Shown here: positions 35,796 to 47,367 of the stretch, in pieces
Layout: each line of letters opens with the position of its first letter
Numbering within the stretch: the first letter of the stretch is position 1
Translations under genes and position numbers: made by a program
Assembly: GCA_018873245.2 (NCBI GenBank)
Contig: JAEMBT020000004.1
Span: 3,892,573 to 3,956,572, forward strand
Reading direction: 5' to 3'
Length of the DNA stretch: 64,000 bases
DNA from: Archegozetes longisetosus
Taxonomy: Eukaryota; Arthropoda; Arachnida; Sarcoptiformes; Trhypochthoniidae
The notes under the pieces: model-generated
Told to the model about the DNA's origin: nothing
The model's database searches: none
What the model saw: the letters and a program-made list of their open reading frames with translations, nothing else

Positions 35796-36314
35796 ATACC
35801 CATTGAAGCTAAAGGTTAGATTCATTAATGTTATAAATATTAGTACAAAAATTTTAAAAACTACTAAAATAAGCCTAAAATTTTAAATAATTTGAATGAT
35901 TCATCCAATTGTTCCATAATTTATATTTTTTTCAAGCAACTCAACCATATTGATTGCATGCATAAAAATTGATGTCTAAAAATATGCATTAAGTTTCAAA
36001 TTACAGAGTATTCAAAACATTATTAGATGTTGAATCAAGTCTAAAAAACTAATAAAAAATAGCCGACACGTTATTTTATCCCATTTTTAATACGGTAAGT
36101 TATGGAATATATGATGAAAGGTGTTCAAAAATTTTATAATAAATATTTATAATCTTTAGAAAATTACTTCATTTTTGATTAACACAATTTTAGCATTTTT
36201 ATGAATTTAGCGCCAAAAAGCTCTAAAAGATTTTTTGTGGCGCTAATCAGCGCCAAAGAGGGACTACAATTATTTGAATTCAACTTTTAAATTGAAGCTT
36301 AACTTTACGTTAAA

Positions 36315-36889
36315 TTATTTATTCTTATTATCTGGTCCACTAATGTATGGCTCGAACGACAGCCGTTTCTTCCTATTAGACTCCAGAGTATTTCTATCAT
36401 CACTACTTTTCGATATATGATTAGATTTAGCCTTCAGTGAATCGTTACCTGATTTAGCCGAATAATCAACACTAGATTTCTATCATAAACAAAACAAAAA
36501 GCAAGTAAATAATTAAAACCAAATATCAAATCAATAATAAAATTTACATCAATTCCGATATCTTGAGTCAGGGACGGAACCAATTGGTTGTCGTTATGAC
36601 CACAACTACTATTATCTTCAGCTTCAAATTTGACACTTTCTTCTTCAGCCCATAGATTTGTTTTAATCCTTAGTATTTTCTCGTCTGAAATCTTAATACG
36701 TTTTCCGTTTGCAGTCTCGAAAGCAAACGAATTTTTATTTTTGACAGACTTGTGAACCAATTGTTTGTCTTCACTATCATTGATGTCATTAATGGCCAAC
36801 TGATTAACAATTGAGTTGACATTCAGTTGATTGGATGCCTTGAGCGGACACTTGAACTTAGATTTAGATTTAGTTTTGATTTGAGACAT
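36315..36889 (-). CDS. Small protein with one BRC-like (RAD51-binding) motif
   Basis: Two exons, 36889-36548 and 36479-36315, join in phase 0 (donor GAT|GTAAAT, acceptor ATAG|AAA), giving 168 residues. Residues about 54-80 read FAFETANGKRIKISDEKI followed by a helix-like LRIKTNLW. This fits the BRC repeat of BRCA2 (FxTAxGKxhxhS...), which copies the RAD51 oligomerisation motif and loads RAD51 on ssDNA. The C-terminus has a basic then aromatic patch (NRKKRLSFEPYISGP), a possible second contact or phospho-site. The rest is polar and probably disordered. It lacks the helical/OB-fold DNA-binding domain of BRCA2 in these exons. It could be a reduced BRCA2, comparable in idea to nematode BRC-2, or a separate RAD51 regulator. 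Further exons outside 36.3-36.9 kb were not found. Confidence 0.6.
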
Positions 36890-37051
36890 ATTTTATCTTT
36901 AATTAATAGATCATTATGTTTTAACTATTACTTAATTAATAAAAACAATAGACTTGTGGACGAAACAATACTTTTGAGTAAATTCTATTATTTTACTAAT
37001 GTTTCTATTACGTAATCAAAGGTTTTATCCAATCAATTGAGTTGAAGGCCT

Positions 37052-37186
37052 GAGGCTGCATTCTGTAAACTTTGCAATATTAGCAATATTGCAAAAAATA
37101 TACAATAAGAATGCATGGCTTGCAATCAATTATTTGCAATCGCCTTATGTTTTGCAACTTGCAATCGTTCGAGAATGTAGCCCCTG
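37052..37186. repeat. Short MITE
   Basis: Ends GAGGCTGCATTCTG and CGAGAATGTAGCCCCTG are inverted. The interior is built of TTGCAAT/ATTGCAA words. 135 bp, noncoding. Confidence 0.55.
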
Positions 37187-37526
37187 TATTCATATTTCGA
37201 TGCAGCCTTGTTTAGCTTTCAATTTTTACTACCTTTCTTTGTATCATACAGATAATTTAATTTAATACAATTTATTCATAAGAACTTTACAATGTTGGAT
37301 TTGAATAAATAAGAGTTAGTATAAACTGAAATATTGTACATTTTCTGGTCTTATGAATAAAGTTAAGTCGTTAGCATAAGTTTTCTATTAATAAAAATTT
37401 AAAACAAAAAACTTTACATAGAAAATCGGTAACTTTTAAGTTAAGGTGAAAATTTTTAATAATGAATACAAATACTTGATTTCCTGATTGTAATTCAAGT
37501 TGTAGCTTTATTAATAAAACCTCTGA

Positions 37527-37912
37527 ATATGTTTTTTGGAGAAGAATGTTAGGGTTTAAGATTAAGAGTATAAAAAGTATTGAACATTACATTTAAATTG
37601 AAAGGGAATCTCAATTACCAAGAGTTTAGAACTAGCCCTACCTTTGATATCCTTATCAAACTCTTAGATTTACTTTAGTAAATATTGATATGAATGAGAA
37701 TTAGTACTAATAATCATTTGTAAAGTATGCAAGTCATTCATATGTTATACCGTTTTTGTTTATATAAATAAATAAAATATTCATAAGTTGAAGATTTTAT
37801 TGTAAGTTGTCATCTCAAGACTTTTCGCAGTGAGACTTATCAGCTCCTTATCTCTATACTGTCTTGCCATTTGTTAAGAGTTGAATAATTAAATGAAATA
37901 AAAACATATACA
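37527..37912. repeat. Dispersed repeat, family C copy 1 (truncated)
   Basis: Matches 47359-47735 in the same orientation over about 370 bp at roughly 80-85% identity by eye (shared GATATGAATGAGAATTAGTA and TTTGTAAAGTATGCAA). It begins with the family end CTGAATATGTTTT. The right end is missing where the next element starts. Confidence 0.75.
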
Positions 37913-37916
37913 GATT

Positions 37917-38320
37917 GTCCAAAATACAACTAAACTCAGATTTTGAGTACAATTTTCTTTAATATTACGCATCGATTAGATGCAGCTATGAATAAAGTTT
38001 GAAATGAGTGAAATAAAAGTCAACTTTTTAATCATAATGTTTGAGATAAAAACAAAAGTAGTATTTAAAATGGTCTTCTCAATAAGGCAAAGATTTTTTA
38101 TTTATAAAACTTATTTGTCGAATAAGTCTTGTGATCGAACTAGAGAAGAATTTGCTGATAAATTTGGTAAAAAAGGATCAACAAGTGCGTCTATAATTGA
38201 CATTAATAGCATTAATAAGCATATGTTGTAGAGAACATTCCTAAACACTATTTTTGTATACCACATTAGATGAATAAAAGTTGATTTTGATAGATCAAGT
38301 TTTCAGTATATGATTAATTG
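37917..38320 (+). mobile_element. Tc1/mariner-like element remnant with DUF4817-type HTH
   Basis: Starts GTCCAAAATACAACTAAACTC. At about 38070 a frame reads MVFSIRQRFFIYKTYLSNKS, then CDRTREEFADKFGKKGS, the pattern of the helix-turn-helix (DUF4817 type) at the N-terminus of many arthropod transposases (VFTxEQRxFIVKxYY...). After about 45 residues the frame stops; the DDE domain is gone. Related to the relic at 15.89-16.16 kb on the other strand. Confidence 0.65.
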
Positions 38321-38703
38321 ATATTACTTGCGATTAAAATATCAAATTGTAAAAGCCTTTAACTGCTTTATCTGAGTTTAGAGGAAAAAAAGACAGACTG
38401 TATACAATACCCCAAACTTTTTTATCTATTAAAACAATAATTGATCAAACTTTTACTTATCTGATGAATGTAAACTATTACATAATAGAAAAAACTTATT
38501 TATAAGTCATAAGTTATTTAAGAATGAATTTAGCTGAGTCACAACTAACTTTTCAGTGTTTGTGTTTGTTAAACCATATCTTCGATCAGTTAAAAATTTT
38601 GAACTATTATTGCGCTTTGAAGACATTTAAATTACTAGAATTAAGTTATTTTTTCTAAAAATAGATATAATATTATGTAGACAAACTTTTGTTTTGTCAT
38701 ATC

Positions 38704-39714
38704 AGTGGTGGGTTACACTTCGAAGTTTCGAAAACCCTATTTTGAAGCCCTAATAATACGATAAAACCCATTTTGTCTTTATAGGGATATTGCTTTCAAA
38801 TTTTTATTAAGAGGACGATGCATTGATAATAAAAATAATAATAACGTAATTGTGTTTATTAGAATGATTGACATATTGATTATCAATTTAGCTCAATCTC
38901 GCTTTACATCCTTTGCACTTATAATAGTTTTTATTGTTGTATGTTTTAACTTAAAACATCAAATTATTGTCAACTCATAATCCAAAACTACAATTATTTT
39001 TGATTAAATAAACTCACTTATCCATAAATTATTCTAGAAAAAAAATGAAAAATAGAAAATATTTTACCAAATCTTTGTGAAAGAATATCTATTAATGTGA
39101 CATGACCCAAATTATTTATCTGTCCTAAATTAGTGACCATTCCCAAATCCTTGACCTGTCCTAGAAATCTTTGTACTTAACTATCATTTCTAACCATAAA
39201 AGCATGTGATGGTCAATTTGATGAATTTTTGTAAACAAAATCTGTTGGTATATAAAGACTAGGCTTTTGAGCTTTAGGATACACTCTTCTCTTGTTGTGG
39301 TCAAGAGTGACAAATGAATGAAAAGCTTTTGTGGTACTCTTACACATAAGTTAATGTCTCATGTTAAGTGTTTTACTTTCTTTATATTAAATAAAGTATA
39401 TTTTAAAGAAAAGTGTTTAATCACTCATTAGGATCGTGACAAATGAATGAAATTTTTTTTATTATACTTAAGACTCTCAATCTGCCAATCTCTTAATCTA
39501 TTGGGATTTCTCTGGAGTTTGATAATAGTAAAACAAGTTTATTCGATAAATTAAGCCTATATATTACAATTAATGTTCAATTTTAATCTGTTTGATATTT
39601 GAAAATATTTCGTTCCAAAATTTAGTTTATTTTAAGTTTAGAAAATTGGAATCTTTTTTCTGGTATGAAGTTTGGAAACTGGGTTTTCGAAACTTCGAAG
39701 TGATCCCCAGCAGT
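38704..39714. mobile_element. Nonautonomous element with hAT-like ends
   Basis: Left end CAGTGGTGGGTTACACTTCG is mirrored at the right by CGAAGTGATCCCCAGCAGTG, with the arms continuing through AAGTTTCGAAAACCC. About 1.0 kb, no transposase. An 8-bp target duplication is not recognisable. It contains a TATA-like GGTATATAAAG and an AATAAA with duplicated GTGACAAATGAATGAAA words near 39310-39445. Confidence 0.6.
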
Positions 39715-39773
39715 GAATATACCGTGAACTTCTAGCTCTATATAGAAACACCAATCAGTAAAATTTTTAAATA

Positions 39774-41491
39774 TTATCCATCCAAAAAGAAAGTGCACAA
39801 ACACCTCAAGAGCTAGAGGTCTTAACAAAAAATAAAACTTAGACAAAACTTTTCAATCAATGAATAATTATTTACACAAAAACAAACATTGAATTTATTA
39901 CATAAAAAAATTGAAATATTCTGTGATATTTTAGTCACTTTGTAATATATTTCAAGTCATATAACAGAGCGTTATTTAAATTATGTTATATTAAATTGTA
40001 ATTATAACTGTGATTAAATTGTGATTAAGTTATGAAAATGTGTGATAGTAAAAATTTAAAGTGTGGAACAGGTAATTATATTACATCTCAGCTTAAAAGA
40101 GTGGTGGTTAAAAGATATAATGACTTGATTAAACTTGTGCCAAAAATGAAAAAACAGGATGTTATTAGTGATATAGTAAATCTTACTGGAGTCTCGCGGC
40201 GACCTGTTTATAAAATTTTAGAAAATGGTTGCAAATCACCAAAGAAAAAAAAGTATTCAAACCAAGATATTACTTTAAAAATAGTGATTGTGACAAAATT
40301 GACGATATGATCAGTGAATTCAATAAGAATAAAGTTTTTCCATCAATAAATGACGTTTTTATAAAGTCAAAATCTCAAACTGAAACTCCCATTTCATTTA
40401 AAAACTATGGTCGAACTACTTTTTACAATATATTAAAAAATGGGTTATAAATACCATCATTCTAAACAAATTGTAAGATCAGAATTAATTAATAAAGTAG
40501 AAAATAAGCGCAAGAGAGTAAATTATTTTATAGAAAAACGAAGGCTGGAGAAAAAGTCCCCCCAATTCTTTATTTGTTTATATTGATGAAACTTTTTTGC
40601 ACAAGAATTACGTTAAATATAAGATCTTAAGACTGCTCAATAACTCAAAAAAGTTAAGATTTAAAATTCCAATTGGAAAAGGAACCCGTTATTCTATCAT
40701 ACACGCGGGTTCCGAAAACGGTTTGTTAATGGAACGGAACAAATATTCATTAATAGCGAAATAAACGGCGAAAAATTCGAGAAATGGCTTAAAAACAAAC
40801 TTTTGTATAATTTGCCCCCGAATTCAGTCGTAATTATTGACAACGCCAGTACACACTCGGCAATACAATAAAACACCTGCACAAAGTTCGAATAAAAATA
40901 CAATTAAAAATTGGTTAATTTAAAATAACATAACATTTAATGTAAATGCAAAAAATCGTGATCTAATAAAAATAATCAAAGAAAACGTTTCCGGTAAACA
41001 ATTTACAGTGGACAATATTATTCTAAAAGCTGGTCATACACCCCTCCGTCTGCCTTCTACCACTGTGAGCTCAATCCACTTGAATTAGTTTGGGCTCAAC
41101 TCAAAAAATTACTGGAAGTATAATTTCAATAATAATTCATTTGAATTTCGTAAATTAATTTCAAATTCTTTTAAAGAAATAGACTCAAATTTTTGGCAAA
41201 AATTTATAAGACATGTAGTAAAAATTGAGTCAAACTTTTGGCTTAAAGATAAAATTATTTATAATGATATTTATAATGAGCATAATTATTGTACAATTTT
41301 TTTCTTAATTGAAATATTATTAAATTTCTAAATATTTTTTTGTAATATGTAAATATGTTTAGTTGTGTTTTTTTTCAAATTTACTAGTTAATGAAATCAA
41401 GAATTTCTATTGTTCTTTAAAGTTAAAGTTTATTTTTTGTTAAGACCTCTAGCTCTAGAGATGTTTATGCACTTTCTTTTTGGATGGATAA
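39774..41491 (+). mobile_element. Decayed DDE transposon (DDE_3 / Tc1-IS630 type), TA target duplication
   Basis: 1,718 bp bounded by TA (39772-39773 and 41492-41493). Ends TTATCCATCCAAAAAGAAAG and complement, with TIRs of about 65 bp that include AGACCTCTAGCTCT. The transposase is on the plus strand with several frame breaks. N-terminal HTH parts are at 40032-40310 (KKQDVISDIVNLTGVSRRPVYKIL) and 40229-40450. The DDE domain is then recognisable: FIYIDETFLHKNYV (first Asp) near 40571, IHAGSENG near 40700, VIIDNASTHS (second Asp) near 40830, and YHCELNPLELVWAQLK (Glu) near 41060. Stops and frameshifts rule out activity. Confidence 0.85.
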
Positions 41492-42175
41492 TAAATCAGA
41501 GTTCAGTTTCATGGAATATATTTCAAAACTTTAAAACAATCTCAGTTTGAACTTTAGTATTGAGTCAAATATGCAAAGTATATGATGCAAGGAATAATGC
41601 GCTACTGTTAAGTATATTTTAAAATTTATAAAGGTTTGCTCAATTTTAAAAGCCTTCTAGCGATCGATAGAAGCTCTCAAGTTATTAGGTTTAGTCAGAA
41701 TATAAGGATGCCTATCCTACATGGTACGAAAAAATAAATTATAGCTTATCGCTGGATCCATGCTGTACTAGTCAACTGAATGGATATCTCCATGACATTG
41801 AATTTCGAACTCAAAACATTTTAAAATATTCAGAATCAGAATGTCTATTAATTTGCGTATAAGAGGCAAACAGTTCCACTATTTCCAAATTCATGCAAAC
41901 CATGTATTGATGGTTCAAATAAATATCTTTACCACAGTCAAAGATCAGGATTCAAAATATACAAACCAATAAATGTATATTTTACAGAATTCTCTTCAAA
42001 TTTGACACTTCAGATGCTATTTGATTTGCAGTAAGCTTAGAACGTATTAATCATTTTAAAAGTTTACTAAAACTGAATCGTTGGCGAAATTACTCTTGTT
42101 ATACAATCAAAATAAGTATAAGTTTTCAAATACTAAATTTATGATTAGTTAAAAACATTTCTAATTTCGATAGAA
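41492..42175. other. Intergenic, no gene seen
   Basis: Upstream of the ionotropic receptor. No repeat or gene was recognised. Confidence 0.4.
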
Positions 42176-44098
42176 ATGCAAGCTTTCAAGTCAAATTGTG
42201 TGAAACTGACGTCTGATAACCAAATAGTTTCTTGGAGCAATAATCCAATTGATTTATTGATTGATATTCAGCCAAATTACTGGCCACCAACTATTACTTA
42301 TGAAGAAAAACTTGTAACTAATGGAAATGTTTCTGTACTTCATTATCAATGGTGCGGACCATTGATGCTAGTCGTCAAAGAATTCGCTAAAAGTGTTAAT
42401 GCCAAGTAATCTTTAATTGAATAGCTTACTTCCAAAAGGGCTTAAGTGCCTATATTATAAAGTCCATCACTTTGAGTGCTCACTGTGATCTATACGAATT
42501 TATAATATAGACACTTTAACCCTTTGGAAATAAGCTCTTCAATTAAAATAATATATTATTTACTCGAATATCTTAAAAGTAGAATATATACTCGATCATA
42601 ACTTAATTAAACTTTAATTAGTATATAAAAAATATTGACTCACATAGATGTCAGAAACAATTTGTAAAAATTTGTCATAAGGCTTACAATAATGAAAAAT
42701 TTTGACAGTAAATCTGTAATTTTTACAGGGTATTCAAAAATCTTCGATAAAAACTTTTTTATGTATCGCATATTTTAATATTGAATTTGAATTGTTTTTT
42801 CTTAATAAAAGGGTCAGACTATTTCCACAAGTAAGAAACTTCGAAAATTATATGGGAGGATTACTGCTAAAAAACTACACCAAGTGGCCACACATAGGAT
42901 TGATACCTGTTTGTCCATATCAAGTGAATAACATGGTTAAGCCACTTGGATTCTCTATTTCACGGCATGTCGGATATTTCGAGAGATCTTCGATAGTGTC
43001 GATGACTCAGAAAAGTATGTTTCAAATTTGCAAAAAATATACAATTGATTTATTGTTTGTAGGCGAGTGGCCGCTATTCAGTTATTTCACGTGCTTTGAT
43101 ATTCAAGTCTATTATTGGATTTTCATATCAATTGTCGTTATGGCTCTCATGATATGCTTAAAAAGGAAAACATTGAAACCATTCTTCGAAACTGTTTGGA
43201 TGTATTTGTCAGTCATACTATCGGACTATTACTCGATAAGAATTACTGGCCACTACAACAGAGCTTTTGCTGGAATCTGGCTCTTGGTATGCAATGTATT
43301 ATTAGCCTCGTTTGGGGGTAACTTATGGGATCTATTAGTCAGACCTGAACCGATCGATAAAATCGATTCATGGAATGATTTACACACTAAACCCCAGTGG
43401 AAACATACTCCTATATTAAGTCTTAATTACTTGGATATGGCTGACTTTGCGGCTGAGGACAACTCAGAAATGGCCCAAGACTTCAGGCGAAGATTAATAT
43501 TGGTGAATCCGTTTGAAATTATATTCAACGAAACCATGGTGGAAGATGCCTTTAAACGAATATTCAAAGGAGAACAGGTTTCGCTGTTGATTATTTGATC
43601 GCGCATTTCTATAAAAGTACTGATAAGTTCAAAGTAGCTGGTAAATTTAAGGAAGGTTTTGATTTTCATATCTCTGAATCTGGTGCTGGAGCAAAGCCTT
43701 ACTTTATTGTAACTTCTCCTAGACTTAATCAGACTTTGACCAGGAAATTAAATGATGTGTAAGCTTTGAAATGAAATTTTGGTTAAAAATGTTCAGAAAT
43801 TTTATCTAATTTCAGAATAACTCGCTTGGTTGAAAGTGGAATATATGAACATGAAGTGAAGAAATCACTTATGCCTAAAGGATACGGTCCCGAATTTACA
43901 GCCAAAGTCGACACAACTGTCCATGAATTCGGAGCACTGACTATGAAGCAAATGAAAGGAATATTTATGCCGTATATGATTGCTACCACTTTCTGCATAA
44001 TTATCTTTATACTCGAGTTGCTCACAATGACTTATTTGTTTTCTTGTTTCAAATTGTGTCTGAATTTGATCATTACAAGATTTTTTCATAACGAATAG
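42176..44098 (+). CDS. Ionotropic receptor (IR), possibly frame-broken
   Basis: Ligand-gated cation channel of the arthropod chemosensory IR type. Exons 42176-42405, 42812-43758 and 43816-44098 join in phase (AA|G and GT|A). The protein lacks an N-terminal ATD: a short ligand-binding S1 half, then TM1 (about 187-206, VYYWIFISIVVMALMICL), pore segment (FFETVWMYLSVILSDYYS), TM2 (FAGIWLLVCNVLLASFGGN), S2 half, and TM3 in the last exon (YMIATTFCIIIFILELL). One base is missing near 43576-43581 (GAACAGGTTTCGC): before it the frame reads FKGEQ and after it AVDYLIAHFY, which is the expected continuation. Exon 2 length is off by one accordingly. Either a young pseudogene or an assembly indel in a GGTTT run. 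Intron 1 holds a 135-bp hairpin. Confidence 0.75.
42412..42546. repeat. Near-perfect hairpin MITE in IR intron 1
   Basis: The whole 135 bp folds back on itself. TTTAATTGAATAGCTTACTTCC is mirrored by GGAAATAAGCTCTTCAATTAAA, and the centre (CATCACTTTGAGTGCTCACTGTGAT) is itself nearly palindromic. Confidence 0.75.
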
Positions 44099-45503
44099 GT
44101 CGCGCACTTTTAAACTTTTGTATAAAACCAGTAGAATGAGAGGTTTGGGTATAAGTGATTGTTTTGTGATCGGCATCTCTAGAAATTGTTCTTTGCTTTG
44201 ATGTTCTTTTGCATGCCATTATTGCCATCACTTAACCCAAATTTATTAAATATACAGCATTTTAGGTGTCATTGTAGTCTGATTTTAGTAAGTTAGCACA
44301 ATTACAACAGTTTAATTTAATCAGGTTGTCATGTTTAGGGATGAAAATTTTGAGATTACTCCGATTTAATCAATAACCCCAAAATTTGTCAAAGTACTTG
44401 GAACTCATGGGGAATAGTTTTGATAGTTGATTTATTGAGTTATATGTACCACAAATTGCCGATCTGTACCTCTGTCTCAAAACATCAAAATTTGACCAAA
44501 TTCGTTTCAAAATGCCTGTAATCATGTTAAGCAAATGTCTACAAAGTAAGTAAATGGTACCCGTGTTTAGAGTGTTCCGCAAAATTGCGTTATACCCCAA
44601 CTCCACATATGCCATATTCTATACAAAAGCGCACAAGGCTTCAACTATTCTTTGGCTCAATCAAATATAAACTTCATATTAATAGTAATATATATGGTTT
44701 GACAGCATTTATCTCTTTAACAAAATTGTCAGTTCGTCTAAATGATGATATGATCTAATAGGATCTGAAACAGAACAGTCTGTTAGTCAACTTTATTTTA
44801 ATGTTAGGAAAAGCTTTGCTGAACGTTGTCGTATCTTTCTATCAAATGACACAATTACGGCAAAATATTTTCTTACAGCACATAAGTTTACATTGAATTT
44901 TCGCATACTTTTCACACTAATTGTATTTGAATTATCACCTATTTTATGTTTATTGCATTTATTGAATCTTTAAATGTATATGCAGTCAGTCGTCAATTCG
45001 ACATCTTTAGTGTGTTCTCGAAAGCTTTACAATTAACTTTCTGTTACTAACAGGGAGTCGATTCCAGAGCACTAAACGATCATAAAGTAAACAATTGGTG
45101 TCTATAATTTTAGTTATTTTGATTTTGGTAAAGTATCACTTTGTAAGAGTTGACATTTTTAATGCTTTTATAATAAAATCAATGGAAAATACTCCAAATA
45201 TGGTCTCAACTTATTTCAAACTTAAATTTCAAAAATATCCAAACCATTTCCTTAAGCGTGAAAATTGATATCGAATTCATTTATATTTAAAACAAGTTAT
45301 ACTTTTTTCTATAAAGTATTTTAAATGATAATACAGTCACTCACTTATGAACTGTTTGATGACTATTATAATAAAACTGTTATAAAACACTATTTTATAG
45401 AAAATTCATATTCTAAACGAAACAGTTATCCGAAAATTATGAATGCGTGGTAAAGTTTTACGACTTTTTCTGATCAATTTTTGATCGCAATTTAAAATAA
45501 AAA
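44099..45503. other. 3' region of IR and intergenic
   Basis: No gene, RNA gene or repeat recognised. An 81-codon minus-strand frame at 44370-44615 has no motif. Confidence 0.4.
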
Positions 45504-45575
45504 GTGGACTTATCACAATTTTCAAATATTCAAATAACTCTATTAATAAAATACCGATTTGACTTCCAAATACTC

Positions 45576-45976
45576 ATGAAGACTATCCTCTACGTTCTCG
45601 CGACCAAACCCAGACTGCTTGAATCCATCGAACTGTATCTGAGGGCCAAATGTCAGGAATGTATTGATCCAAATCCAGTCTGCCAGTACCCCTGTGCGAA
45701 AACCAATGCCTTATCGATGTTTCGAATGAGGATACTGGCAGCTAAACCATAGTGAGTATTTTTGCAGCGCTCGATCACTTCATTTATAATCTTAAACTTG
45801 AATATAGACTGAACGGAACCAAAAACCTCTTCTTTGGCTATTGTTACATTATCCGTTACGTCAGAAAAGCAGTTAATTTGATGAAAGATAAATGTTTTGA
45901 TGAACAGATCAGCTCAAAGTTGTTGTTAACCGCTTTGCGATTAGGCCACGATTTGACTATACACTTCAAGGATTAG
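45576..45976 (+). CDS. Hypothetical small protein, two possible exons
   Basis: A frame starting MKTILYVLATKPRLLESIEL is less AT-rich than its surroundings and contains CQECIDPNPVC. It stops at 45752. A second frame (45752-45976) reads LDHFIYNLKLEYRLNG and ends LTIHFKD before a TAG. A phase-compatible intron is possible (donor GAAT|GTATTG or CCCT|GTGCGA, acceptor TTTTTGCAG|CG near 45765), joining them into about 100-120 residues. No family is recognised and no clear signal peptide is seen. It could also be a decayed gene. Confidence 0.35.
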
Positions 45977-46028
45977 TGTAACAAAAGTTGAAAGCTGATT
46001 ATATTAGAATTATATAATAGTTGATTAC

Positions 46029-46735
46029 ACAGTGGGCTCAATGAAACATCCTCTAGTACCAGTTCTTTGTCCACCAGTTTCTAGTATTGCTCCTTCTTTC
46101 CGACCCAAGTCGATGAGCGACAGAATTTTTTCAAACTGACTAGGGAAGGGTGCGATCTGAGGAAGTCAGATCAAGATATTTTTGATTTGGCATTAATCTA
46201 TGTGACAATAAGATTGACCAAAACTCAGAAATTCGTGCTTATGAGTTATCGTTTGTCCGCAATCGGTAATTTAAGATGCAATGCTTAGCATTGCTTTGTG
46301 TGGCAGCAATGTATAATATAATGCCTTTGCTTTATGCCATAGAAAGTTGGCTTCACTGTTCAGTTTAATACTTGTCAATGCGTTCAATGCATATGGGTAG
46401 CAATGGGCATTACTGCCATACAAAGCAATGCTAAAGATTGCATTTTATATTGCCGATTGCGAACAAACAAGAGCTCATAAGCACGAACTTTTGAGTTTTG
46501 GTCAATCTGATTGTCACATAGATTAATGCCACATCAAAAATATTTTGATCTGACTTCCTCAGATCGCACCCTTCTCTAGTGAGTGTTATCTACTTGTGGT
46601 CCCTGCTGTGTCTTAGAGAGTTATATGGATCTGGCTTTCTTGACGAAAGAGTCATAAATGTTTTTCTGAACGAAGAGTCGCGATGAGGCGCAGCAACACT
46701 GGCCTTGATTTAGGAGTATACCGACGTGCTATCGA
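46029..46735 (-). pseudogene. Aldehyde dehydrogenase pseudogene fragment, split by a MITE
   Basis: Read on the minus strand, 46735-46580 gives NQGQCCCASSRLFVQKNIYD, then KKARSI, a stop, and TQQGPQVDN. This is the ALDH segment around the catalytic Cys (GQCC) and the following EQGPQVD motif. After the MITE at 46140-46579 the frame resumes at 46139 with [25 protein letters not shown] and GCFIEPTV, and then stops. About 100 of the roughly 500 ALDH residues remain, with stops and no introns visible, so it is a fragment of a dead, perhaps processed, ALDH1/2-type gene. Confidence 0.85.
46140..46579. repeat. Hairpin MITE inserted in the ALDH pseudogene, 3-bp target duplication
   Basis: 440 bp with arms of about 170 bp. 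Ends CTAGGGAAGGGTGCGATCTG and complement CTAGAGAAGGGTGCG. TGA on each side (46137-46139 and 46580-46582). Removing the element plus one TGA restores ACTCAGTTT of the ALDH frame (T-Q-F), which independently supports these borders. The central spacer is about 90 bp. Superfamily not assigned. Confidence 0.85.
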
Positions 46736-47015
46736 ATCATTCAAATTGCAAGAAAAAACATTTAATTAAAAACTTTAAATTCAACAAGATCCGAGCCTAC
46801 GGTCTCAGGCTCAAAGTTTCATTAATTTTTGAATAGAAACTTTCTGAAGACTTATAAGTCTCTAATTGAATTCTACTTCTTGTAACTAAATTTTGCCTTT
46901 AAAAGAGTAAATATCAATTTGAAAAGTTCTGTACAAGCAATTGATAGATATGAAATCGACATTTAGTGGAATAACGAAATAATGACGGAACGAACGAAAT
47001 AACATATACTATATG

Positions 47016-47367
47016 AATATGAGGCCTATAATGCATTCGGGAAATTCTCTTCAATTTTAAGCTGAGGTAAAAGACTTCAAACGATTTTATTTACTCTATA
47101 AGTTGAAAGTGTTTGGTCATTACAATTTAATTGAGATAAAATGACTCAGTATTATTCAACGAAGTATATTTTAATAAATGAGTTTTACATACAAAAGTAT
47201 AAGTCATGTAAATATTAATTAATAGTTAAAAAGTATAATCGACTATAAATGCTTGTGATTAATAGAGAATATTAATATAAGTTTACTTTTAAAATATGCA
47301 AATTGGGCCTTTTTTTATTGAAACTTATATAGGACAATTTTCCTTTTGCATTAAAGTCTGAATATGA
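47016..47367. repeat. MITE family D, copy 1
   Basis: Matches 53862-54718 (without the latter's nested insertion) in the same orientation. Inverted ends ATATGAGGCCTATAATGCATT and complement of CATATTCAGACTTTAATGC. AT-rich interior with GATTAATAGAGAATA. Noncoding. Confidence 0.7.

Noticed and set aside
39076..39440. Possible solo LTR (TG...CA, TATA-like box, AATAAA)
   Set aside because: No target duplication or second LTR, no primer-binding site, and the stretch lies inside a hAT-like TIR element.
43575..43615. Mini-intron explaining the IR frame break (GTTTCG ... AAAAG)
   Set aside because: Removing it gives an immediate stop, the size of about 40 bp is too small, and the removed bases encode the expected AVDYLIAHFY.
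44370..44615. 81-codon minus-strand frame
   Set aside because: No domain, no conserved pattern, surrounded by stops; probably chance.
45752..45976. Independent gene starting at a GTG
   Set aside because: A GTG start is not expected in animals. If coding, it is better read as a second exon following 45576-45752.
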